From contig JASJZH010000003.1 in NCBI GenBank assembly GCA_037178975.1, forward strand, positions 6,324,001 to 6,388,000: a DNA stretch of 64,000 nucleotides. Reading direction: 5' to 3'. The position numbers and the translations under genes were made by a program. This DNA comes from Oscheius tipulae. Its lineage: Eukaryota; Nematoda; Chromadorea; Rhabditida; Rhabditidae. This document shows positions 23,229 through 33,076 of the stretch, in pieces. The notes below the pieces were generated by a model. The model was not told the origin of the DNA and searched no databases. It was given only the letters and a program-made list of their open reading frames with translations. Within the stretch, counting starts at the first letter, position 1. Every line of letters starts with the position of its first letter.

Positions 23229-24482
23229 ATGGGAAGGAAGACGAAGAAGCAGGTGCATTCGGAAGTGACGGAACGACTGCCAGTCGGTGGCGTAGAACAG
23301 ATCCTGGCCGAAGAGGAAATGGTCAGTCTCTAAGACTTTTCAAAAGATATAAAAATACAGGACCAGACGGAAGAGACGATTCGACTGCGTACGGAGAATG
23401 CTGAGCTGAAGGAGCGCGACCAGAAGATGGTGACGAAGATTGAAGACGTTCTCATCGCCCTGAGAGAGGCCAGACTGACGATTGTGGAGCTGACCGAGCA
23501 GCAGCAGGAACTCCAGAGGCAGATCGATGCCAAGGAACAGTTCATCCAGAGTCTCGTAGCTGTCAGACAGCGTGATCAGCAGACCCACAGGTTCGAATCC
23601 TCAAAAACTTAGAAAAATGGATTTAGACTGTCTCAGAAAGTGGTTACTCTACAGAAGATGACGGATTCCGGCCTGGAAGACGAATTGAAGAGGATCAAGG
23701 AAGATCGAAAGAGACTCCTGGACGAGCTCGAGAAGACCAAGTTTGATCTGAAGCAAGTGCTTCAGTCGGATGAGGGCCGAGAGTACGATACCAAGATTCG
23801 TCTTCTGGAGATCAAAGTATCTGAACTGGAGACGGAAAAGGAACAAGTCGAGCTGGAAGGCGGAGAAAAGTTTCGAGAGGTCGAAGAGAAGAGTGAAGCC
23901 ATTGCCAAAAAGGAAATGGACTGGCAGCTGCGCTACGAGAAGGCTTTGAGCAATCTCAAGAACAGCCAGTCGACGCTGCAAGAGACCAAGGATGCCTACA
24001 GTCTGATCGAGAAGAGCCTCGAGTACGTAAAGATCGACAACGACCGGCTCGGCAAGGAGTTGGACAGTCTGAGAGAAACCACACATCCGGTCACCATCCC
24101 GTATCTTCCTTTACTACTTCGTTTATGAAAACGTCTTTAGGATTGAGTCTGTTGAGATTCCACCATCTGAAACGAGAGTTACGATAGACGAGGATACGAA
24201 AGAATTTCAAGTAAGAAAGTACCTCCAGAGCTCTCATTCTAGTCACAGATCATCTGTCCTATCTTGATGCGATCTCATCCGGTCGCCTTGCGTTGCAAAT
24301 CTGCCTTGGAGAAGTTCTACAACACGCATTTCGTGAAAGAAGGCGTTCCGATCACCCAACTGCTATTCAAGAAGATTCGTGCAGCATGGGGTCGCAGGCC
24401 TTTCCGTCCCTACTTCAGAGTCATGTTGATTGTCTATGTCACAATTGTAAATCTCCTTCTCTTCAGTTATTGGCTTGAATGA
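23229..24482 (+). CDS. Tail-anchored coiled-coil protein, golgin-like
   Basis: Five exons (23229-23321, 23361-23590, 23627-24100, 24141-24210, 24249-24482) give 366 residues in phase. Residues about 30-255 are almost continuous coiled coil (for example 'ELTEQQQELQRQIDAKEQF'). A compact conserved-looking segment follows (ALEKFYNTHF, ITQLLFKKIRAAWGRRPF), then one C-terminal membrane helix (VMLIVYVTIVNLLLFSYWLE). This layout fits a C-terminally anchored golgin or tether such as golgin-84 or CASP, but no diagnostic motif was found, so the Golgi role is inference. CTCGTTCAG lies about ten bases before the ATG, a probable trans-splice site. Confidence 0.75.
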
Positions 24483-24567
24483 TTCCCTAGTTCTAGAATA
24501 CAATAAAAAAAAAAACTACATACGAGCTAAATCAACAGTTCATTGAATGCAAAACAAAAACAACAAA

Positions 24568-25105
24568 CTACTCGTCATTTTCCTCCTCGTCTCCTTGGAC
24601 ATTGAAATAGCGGAGCTCGTAGTTGTTTCTGTTGAGGGAGACGACGCGTAGCCAATCCCTCAGAGTGTTGCGCTTCAAGTACTTCTTTGTCAGATACTTC
24701 AAGTACCTAAATTTACAAGTTATTCAGAGAAGACGAAAAGAGCGTACCTCTTGGAAAAAGGAATCTCGGTGATGACTGAAACCTTAGTCTTGGTGCTCTC
24801 AATCTTGACATTGTTAGCGTCGAGTTGGCCAGTCTTTCCATTAATCTTGACATGTTCTTTGAGGTAGGCCTCCTGAAAAAAACAACGGGGCTTGCTAGGT
24901 ATATCCACCCTATGCCCGACGTCAGCTCCACTTTGAATTGCGGGAAAGAGCGATTGGAAAAAAGGAAACATACAAAATCGTCGAGCTTCATGATTCCATC
25001 TTCAACGGGATTCTTGCATTCGACATTGAACTTCAGATGGACCTTCTTCTTCCTTAGAATCTTGGTTCCCTTGCGGGCCTTGGGAACGGACTTGGTTGGG
25101 GCCAT
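24568..25105 (-). CDS. rpl-22: 60S ribosomal protein eL22
   Basis: Three exons (25105-24974, 24872-24748, 24706-24568) encode 131 residues. The sequence has a basic N-terminus, '[20 protein letters not shown]', '[19 protein letters not shown]', '[19 protein letters not shown]' and 'LRDWLRVVS', and ends in an acidic tail 'DEEENDE'. This is the expected order and length for eL22, a large-subunit component near the peptide exit tunnel. A longer upstream Met is in frame, but TTTTCAG lies nine bases before this ATG and the family start is 'MAP', so 25105 is preferred. It diverges from INTS7 with about 400 bp between them. Confidence 0.95.
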
Positions 25106-25505
25106 TTTATTATCCTGAAAACGGTGAAATGGCACAGTCCTAGCGAGAAAAACGAGGGGAAAACAACAAGCAATACGACAACAAAGAAGGAAAAATAAAC
25201 CGATAGATGATTTTAGGATTAGGCCAGATTTTGTCGGTCGCGCTTTGAAATCGTGACGAGACCTACAGAAATCCTGAAAATCAAAATAGCCCGCTAATTC
25301 AAACAGGCAGAAATTGTTCCACTTTTTTCCCGAGGAGTTTGCAAATCACCTACTCCTCCTCGTTTTGCCTTTTTTCCGGAAAAATGTACCAATCGGTGGC
25401 GTGTGCATAAAAATAAACTTAGAAATTCCATTCAAACCCGATTACGTTCTTGCAAAGACTTCATAACTTTTTCCTTCCATTCGTCAAAAATATCTGTTAC
25501 AGGGC
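25106..25505. promoter_or_regulatory. Shared 5' region of rpl-22 and INTS7
   Basis: This is the only spacer between two divergent, presumably housekeeping genes. It should hold both promoters. It has short pyrimidine tracts but no TATA box that I can place with confidence. Confidence 0.45.
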
Positions 25506-28500
25506 ATGGAAACTGCTGCGGTACTAGCAACTCCAGCCTACCAACACTTTGATAAAGGTAAGCCTGTTCGGTCCAACTGTTCATATCATACTCAAGGAAT
25601 ACGCGCACGGGCACTAGGAGACCAGTTATCGGCAATTGTCGGAGTTACGAATCTCCTGAAAGAGAATCCATTCCCGAATCTCGTCAACCAGGTAGCTCTT
25701 CGTCTGGCAGACGCTTTCAAGGACGGGTCAGTTCGAACTTTGTCAGTCAACGAAGCTTTTCAGCAACAATAAGGTTCGAACTTGTATCGCTAGAGTATTG
25801 GATGATTCGTCAGAGCATCTTTCTCTTATTTTCTCTTCCGAAGAGGTCCTGAAAAGGATTTTTGTCGTCAGTCATTCCAATGATCCCGTCTCTAAAGCAC
25901 TGACTCTGGAGGTGGGGATACTTTTTTCTCTTGCTCATTTTTAACTGAAGGTCCTCGGGAAACTAGCTCATCTATACGTGAAGACCAAAAAAGTCCATCA
26001 TCTCATCCTGGAATCTTTAACGACGGAACACGATTTCGAGTTCGAATGTGCCGTTCGTGCCATGACGGCTTTTGCTCAAATCTCTTCGTCAGTTTGCTTT
26101 TGCCCGTCAAAGAAATCACGATTTCCAGAGAGTTTTCCGCTGCCACAGTCGAACGAATTGCAGTGCTTTTGACTTCGTCAGAAGTTGCGATGGAACGCAA
26201 AATTCTTATCGTTTCCACAATCGGGACAATGAAAGCCGATGTCAAAGCCGCAAACGTAACTCTTTCTTCCAGTTTCCCTTCAAAGAGAGCCTAGGAATGT
26301 TTCGGTCTAGAAAAGTTCCTTCTACAGCATAGCAGCAACACAAATCTCGTCTGTACTCTTCTCTCCGGCACGACCTCTCTAGCAAAGAGCACCCGTTATG
26401 CCATTCCTATGCAGGTAACTACCTTTTTTGGGTGGAAAATTGAAAGAATCAGGTGGAAATTCTCCTTGATGCAGCTATAAATGCCGATGCTTATCTTGGC
26501 ATCCGACTGGCTGCCCTCTCGGAATTGATAATTCTGGCCAAATATGCTCATCTTTGGGAAGATCATCATTTGAAGGTTTCTACTCTCGTTTCCAATCAAA
26601 AACATTTTAAGAAATTGCAAGAATTGAAGGCTAAGGTAGATCAAGGACCAGCGATGATTTTGAACAAGTATCTCCGAATTTTGATTCAGATTTCCTCGCG
26701 GATGCGAGTAAATCATGCTGTCTTCTTGCAGGGTAAATATACAGTATACTCTGGCACAAACAGTTCCAGAAATCCTCTTCGAACTCGGCTATCTCTTCAC
26801 CTCACAACAGATAGCCCAACGAATTCTGAGCATCCAGTTTGCCTGCAATATCTACATCTACCATCCTGATCCGGCACTAGCCACAAAACTCGTTCATGCC
26901 TTCACCATTACAGCTGGATCCGAGCTGAGGAAGAGCGAGGCGGGAAGGGTTTGTTCCTATTCCCAAAAGAAAAGTATACAAAGTTTTCAGTTCTACGCGA
27001 CCTTGGCCCGATTTCTCTGTTCTCCTTCCGTCAGCCAAGAATACATCCAGAGTCTTCTTGGCCCCCTGCTCGAATCCTCCCTCGGTCATCCTCACGCCAA
27101 ACACGTCGTTCAATTGCTGTGTCGAGTAGCTGACAGACTGCCGGCTTTAGCTCCAGCTATCAGACATTGGACAACACAACAGCTTGGAAGTCTAGTATGA
27201 ACAGTGAGTTTGTATGAAAATATGGAGTTTCAGTCAAATGCGGTCATTTACACAAGTGATGTTCGCGAAGAACTCGTCTTTCTGCTCTTAATTCCCACCG
27301 TGGAGGTCGCTGACACGCCGGATTTGGTCGCTGTAGGATCCGACTGGGATAGGTTAGTTGAAATCGGCTTCATCAAAAATGGTTAAAAGTGCTAGCCGAA
27401 AAAAAAACCGAAAAATATTGCGGTAATGCGCTTATTTTTTAGAACGCGCTGAAAAGTCAGTGTAGCGTCACAGTGGTCGAAGGTACCAGACTTACGACTC
27501 GGTGGTACGATAATATCTGCGTGGGTTCGAATACCGTCTGTGGCAAACATATTTCCATACACCAGCATGCTACCCCAAAAAGCACTTTTTTTTTCTTCAG
27601 ATACACGACTGCCCGAACCGCTTTTCGAAATGGACATTGGAATAACGCGGCTCTGGCCAATCTCACAGCAATCGACACGGCGGTAGTTTGTGATTTTTTC
27701 CTGAAATATTTGACTTTCAGTCCCTCTCATCTGTTCACAAATACTGGATCGAGGTTCTTATCAAGTTGGCCGCGAGTCAACTGACCGTCTTCTCCGTGAC
27801 GAGCCTGCAAGAACAGCGAGATACGCTCACATTCGCCCATGCTAAAGCTGTGGTTTGTTTTCTTGATAGATTCCCTGAAACAGTATCGATTTCCAGGAAC
27901 TGGTCGAGTTCTTGCCCAGTTCGGCCTTCATCTTCGCGAAAAACTACATTGAGGCCCAGGTGACCGTCTCGAACGCTCTCCACTCGTTCATCTGTGCCAT
28001 TGCCAGCATCACGCGCTTCGACAGCCATTTTACGGATCCAGCCAGTCTTTATCGTGTTCGCACCGCTGTCAGTTCCATTCTTTCTACTTTGTAGCCACAT
28101 TTCAGCTGCAAAGTTTCGCTAGAGCGCTGGAAAAGTGCGATGTGGCATGGACATCTCTGTACAGAAAAGCCTTCACAGCCGATGCCTCCACCTTGGACAG
28201 CCTGACCTACGTGCATACGAGTATCGTCATCGTCCTGATCGGCGTCAAGAAACTGCTCAAAGACGAGAATATTCGAGATGTGATGATGCCGAATTTGCAG
28301 AAGGAGACGGCGATCTCGATCGGCGGGAGGGAGCGTCTGGTCTGGGCGAAAGAGCAAGTCGGCCAACTTGGACCGCTCTCTAAAGCGGTATTCTTTTTTT
28401 TTTTTTTTTTACTCCGACTAACATCATTAGGCGTTCAACACCTTGATACAGGTCGTGGAGGCGGCCTTCACGTTCCGCCAATCGATTCCGCGATACATTT

Positions 28501-30302
28501 TCCACCAGGAATACGACTTTACTATCAAGGTTCATTATCGTCTTTTTTTCATCCTGCCTCAATCCATTTTTCAGCTAAATGTGAGCTCGGCAGTTAATGG
28601 AGAGATGTCCGTCGTCCAGAACCAAAATGTCCCAATACAGGTGCGGTTTGAACAGCTACAGTCTGTTCAGGAACGATTTTGACCGGCGGCTGGTAAGCAA
28701 AAAATTCATCGGAAAATCGGTGAAATCCGCTGTTGAAGGAATGGCACGGCGAGTCCCGCGAGAGAAAATTTTTACGGTATGCCGCCAGTCAATATCGTTC
28801 TTGAAGACTATATTTATTGACATTTTGTTCCCACTCTCTCTTACTTGGTGAAGAAGTCGCGAATCATCGCCAGCGTCCAGAGGGTGCTCTGTAGAACGTT
28901 GAAGACGAGTTCGACGACAACGCGAATGAGCGTCTTATCCGGATGTTCCAGTATAATCTTGGCCAGACGACTGTTGATCTGTTGTCGCTTGACGCGATTC
29001 AGCTCGGCCAGCTCGATCAGAGCTGCCAGCTTGCTCGGTTCCTTGTTTAGCGTCTTGCGCAGCTTCTTCTCGTACTCGCGCACGTCCATCTGCATGTCCA
29101 CGACGCGTTTTCGGTACTTGGTGGCCCATTCCGTTACGTCCGTTTCCTTTTTTTCGAGTTGCGTCCTTGACTGCGCGAGCAGGTCCGTGTACTCGTTCAG
29201 CTTGGCCAGACAATCCGCCGAGGACCCTTGGGACTTGTTCTCACTCAACTCCTTGGCGGTGATCGACTCGCTGTTCGTAGTGTCGTCGACCAACTCGCGG
29301 CTTAATGAGACAAGAAGGTTCTTCTTCAATACGTCCTCCTTCAGGTCGCGCAAGTCTTGACTGGGCATATGAGTAATCGTCTTTTGGCCCATTTGCGCAT
29401 TGCTCGCCTTCTTTGAGACTTTCTTGACCTTCTGCATCTTTTTTCCCTTTCTTTTCAACTGAATTCGTTAATCTTTCGGAGAAGAAAGCCTCACCTTGTG
29501 CTCGATCAATTTCCACTGTGGATTCAGTGGCTGAATAGAATCCGACATCGTCGCACGACAATTTTGAGTACAAGTGTCCCCAAAAAAGCTTTCTTTTTGT
29601 TCAATTAACAAACTTTTTTGTTTCAGATTGACGGCTTCATCGAGACGAATCACCCGACGAAAATCGAGTCCGTCATAATCACCTCGGCTATCCATTACTT
29701 CACAGCTTACGCAGTACGTTTTTCATTGACTTTAGCCAAACACCTTTTGTGTATAAAGTTCGAAAACTTCACAATTAAACCCAAATTTTCTCGTAGCGAA
29801 CAGAACTTTTGAAATGCTCCGAAATCTAGATAGTTTGATAGCTTTGTTTCCCTTTGGGCAGTTTGACAGTACGAGGGAGAATCCGCTTGGTATAGGTCAA
29901 GTCTGCATGTTCTTACCGGTCAGTCGATCCGATCTGGGCCTGAAAGCATTTGGAGTCACGTTTGGTTAGAAACTGCTGATTTTATAGAGAAATTTGGTGC
30001 GAACTATCTTTTTGATCAAACCAGGACTGGCCAAGCGAAGAGCATCCGACAGAACGGCTAAATGTACATCTTTGACCCGGAAACGCAGCTAAAATTGTCC
30101 CATCACTATACCCCAGATTCAGAACTGCACCTCGTTCACGTCTAACATCAAGCTGAACGGCGAGACGCATTTCAGTACACAGCTGATGCTCTGCTTCCGT
30201 CAATCCTGCAACATGGAATTCGCCGTCGAATTTGTCGACTCCCAGAAGAGGACCTGGTCCACAAGTGTCAAATCCAAGGTCAAAGTCATGATCAACGAGT
30301 AA
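25506..30302 (+). CDS. Integrator complex subunit 7
   Basis: A gene of about 17 exons encodes a long helical-repeat protein. The start 'FDKGIRARALGDQLSAIVG' matches the INTS7 opening (LDKGLRSGKLGEQ). The next blocks are diagnostic: 'NPFPNLVNQVALRLADAF', 'VLKRIFVVSHSNDPVSKALT', 'LEVLGKLAHLYVKTKKVHH'. The C-terminal exon 'LNGETHFSTQLMLCFRQS' matches the family's end. INTS7 is part of the nuclear Integrator complex, which processes snRNA 3' ends and attenuates paused transcription. The ATG at 25506 lies three bases after CTGTTACAG. The second exon seems to use an AAG acceptor. The intron near 27354-27600 holds a tRNA-like sequence and the 28640-29626 intron holds a gene on the other strand. Several middle exons are only roughly placed. 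Confidence 0.85.
27467..27544 (+). pseudogene. tRNA-Leu-like sequence in an INTS7 intron
   Basis: Putative acceptor strands GTCACAG and CTGTGGC pair over seven positions (one G-T). Between them lie 'GTCGAAGG', an anticodon-like arm 'CCAGACTTACGACTCGG', a long variable region and 'GTGGGTTCGAAT', a B box. Part of the D arm seems deleted and the T and anticodon stems have mismatches, so it is probably a decayed type II tRNA gene or tRNA-derived repeat. It has the same orientation as the host. Confidence 0.55.
28841..29548 (-). CDS. Coiled-coil protein with a C-terminal hydrophobic segment, nested in INTS7
   Basis: Two exons (29548-29495 and 29458-28841) give 223 residues. The start is 'MSDSIQPLNPQWKLIEHK', then a very basic stretch (KLKRKGKKMQKVKKVSKK), two amphipathic or coiled-coil regions (residues ~70-175), and a C-terminal hydrophobic segment 'VVVELVFNVLQSTLWTLAM'. 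I do not recognise the family; a tail-anchored membrane adaptor is possible. The gene lies within one intron of INTS7 on the opposite strand. Codon use looks like that of real genes here (C/G-ending codons), and the intron has clean GTGAGG/TTCAG ends. Confidence 0.68.
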
Positions 30303-31060
30303 CCCCTCGATCTCACTGTTTCAATAGTTTTATAAAAGATACGCCTTTCCATTGGAGAGATGAGTCAAATTGTTTGTTTCAATTGCGAGCTGCTGTAAAC
30401 TGACCTTCACCGCCTTGTTTCCCCTTATAAAAGTTCCTTTTTGAAGTGGCGGATGATCTCAACCTCGTCTTTTTTTGATTTCTGTGACGTAGAGCTGACA
30501 CGTCCCACTCTCATGTTGACCTCCGGATAGAAGTGTCAATAGCGACTGTTTATAACGGGCTCAGCACTTTATTTCGTATACTTTTTGAGCCCTCATCGGT
30601 CGCGTGACGGTTTATTTATTTTTTGTTATTCGCCATTTTTGTTTATTCAATCGGCGAAAACAGTCTTGTGGATGGGTATAAAACGAAGTGTTTTTAAACA
30701 GATTGTCCTTTTGTGCTCTTTTTTGGTGTGAACTACTAACTGAGAGACCTCGTTGATCTTTTCACGAACTTTCAGTCCCAAACTATGTCAAACTGAGAAG
30801 TTGATGTAAGTCTTTCTAAGGCAGGATCAGCGTTAGGAAAACCCTTATATCGAGCTTATAAAGAATTTTTATTATTTTACCTGAGCAACAGTTTTTCAAT
30901 TAGAGCATCCTGCCTTTAAGTGAATCTTTCTTCGCGCATCACTTCCTGAGTTGTTCGGCGACATTTTACTCCCTTCCTGACAGCAACGAGCGGTGAATAA
31001 GAAGCAAACACTTGTATATTTTCTCTCTGTACTAAAATAATTTTTAAAAAAGTCTTCAGA
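30303..31060. other. Spacer between INTS7 and a small secreted-peptide gene
   Basis: No gene is supported. A TATA-like 'gggtataaaa' occurs at about 30673, some 390 bases before the next start codon. Confidence 0.4.
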
Positions 31061-31302
31061 ATGATTGCTGTAGTCTTCGTTGTCCTTCTTCTCGCTTTTA
31101 CCCACTCTGCTCCAACTGACCCACTCGTAGGAGGAATACGTCCAGTCCCACGTAAGTTGAGAAAGCAGCGTCAAGACAAAACATTTCAGCTTCAATCGGT
31201 GGCCCAATTAACGCTGATGCCAGCCAGAAGTCTGTCCTTGAAGGAGGTAACAATGTAAAACCTTGGCTGAAGGATATGCCAAAGTTGGAAAGAAGAGATT
31301 GA
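31061..31302 (+). CDS. Small secreted peptide precursor
   Basis: Two exons (31061-31151 and 31190-31302) split by a 38-nt intron encode 67 residues. The first 16-17 are a clear signal peptide (MIAVVFVVLLLAFTHSA). The mature part is about 50 residues, rich in Gly and Pro, contains a doubled 'GGIRPVP/IGGPIN' pattern, has no Cys and ends in 'LERRD'. Lack of Cys argues against a defensin or toxin fold. The 'KLERRD' end could include a dibasic processing site. TCTTCAG lies one base before the ATG. Function unknown. Confidence 0.6.
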
Positions 31303-33076
31303 AGCTGTGAAGTGAACGTCTGTACATAAATGTTTTAAATCCCCTCGAGTCCTCTTTTAATAATGAAAGCCATGAGGAGGGAAAAAATAGCGTGTCGGGG
31401 AGCAATCAGAGGCCGAGACCAACTGAATTTAGTGAAATCGGAGCAGAGACCAGGCGTCTCGTTTATCCTCTTTCTTTTAGGGCTAGTGTGCTATTTTGGA
31501 CATTTGCTAAACATGTGATCCACGACAGTTGTTACATTGAAAAAGACGAAATCATGCCGGAAAAATGATCCAAAATATATTTGCGAAATTTTACATTGGC
31601 GCCACTACCTGGAATGCGTGTCGCATTTTCGTGCCTGCGCAACTCTTTTCCTACTTGACTCATCGTATTTTGCAAGGTTAGATCCTGTTTTTATCGAGTT
31701 ACAACTTTTAACTCGAGTATTTTACCCACTCTCGCTTGACAGCAGAAGCTCGTACGGGCTGAGTAAACAAGATGCCATCCTGCTCTTCTCCCACGAACAC
31801 AGTCAATGGTGAACTTTCCGTCAGCCTTACCACTTTTGCTTTTAGATTTTCAGTCATTTCAATCAGTCTAATCGACGCCATCATGATCGGTACGCCTTTT
31901 ATGCTCGATATCACACAGACATGCTCCCTTCCTTGACAGAATCAATGTTTCGGATATAGGGTTTCATCCAGTCCCGTGTCCTTTCTGCCAGTCAATTCTT
32001 TGCGAGCCTTTCCCATCTCTGCCCTCGTTGTAACCCCCAGCCCGTCTCCCTTTTTTGACACATCAGACGAGCAATCATTTCAGCTGTCTGGGGGGTGCTG
32101 TCAACGGCAGCCAACTTCTCACATCGATTCTGACCTCGGTGTCCTTCTCTCTCTAATTTGATTGATTGTTACGCCATCAGCTGTGGCGAAATGTTTGGAT
32201 AGTCCATCCTCCCTTTTACTATTGACAGACGGCAGCCCACCGATTGATTCTTGTCGACTCGAGAGACTCATTCATGAATCATTAGGTAATCATAATAGCT
32301 TCCTGTGTCATCTCTGCCTCTCGTCCTCTTATCCATGTGACCCTGAGATGCTGAAACGTCAAACTCTCATCAGAACAGTTAGGTCCTGGTTTCACTCAGT
32401 CACTTTCGACCACAAATCGAGAATCGACTGGTAGTTCTCATCCCTTTTCCTAACCTATGACTATCCACATATATATTGGAGAGCGCAGATGTGCTGGAAG
32501 TTATCTTGGTTCCAGACAAACCAGGAGCTGTTAGGGGAAGCCCCATGCGCGAAAGTCATGTTATCAAATTACACTGCCTTCACGACATTGGAAGGTGTCT
32601 CTTTTTGTTCGGACGCCCTTCTTCCACGCTTTTCTTAGTTTTATCAGCCAATAGAAAAAAGTTATCGCTCGGAAACCTTTTTTTCCGGGGGTCAGGGCCA
32701 ATTGAAATCTGGGATCAAGTACTGTTTCAACCAGCGCTTTGAGTTTGCAAGCGTCCAAAGTGGATTTACGGCATGACATTCTTTTGTAAGGAATGCTCTA
32801 ATGCTTTAGTCAGTAATCGACTTTTGGACAGTTCATCTTTTTATATATGGGAAGAGGATGAGGTTTGACTTTCCCCAAGTCATCTGAGCCACTCTACACA
32901 TAGTTTCTTGCCTTTTCACGTCTTTTCACGTATTTCCTTTTTTAACCCTAACATGTTGCTGCATCTTCTAGAGCTTTCGAATAACCGAGTTAGCAGCTCC
33001 GTCCGATCTCAATTTGCATGGGATATGCTCTTTTCTCTTTCGCTACTCTCTTCAAATAATCTAACTTAGATTCAGA
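31303..33076. other. Intergenic spacer
   Basis: About 1.8 kb with no supported gene. Frames at 31537-31812 and 32476-32742 have no signal, domain or coding-like codon use. The last part is the promoter of the four-TM gene. Confidence 0.4.

Noticed and set aside
28845-29360. A 171-residue Ser/Arg-rich frame on the + strand
   Set aside because: It is the antisense shadow of the nested coiled-coil gene, whose - strand frame has a clean start, intron and coding pattern.
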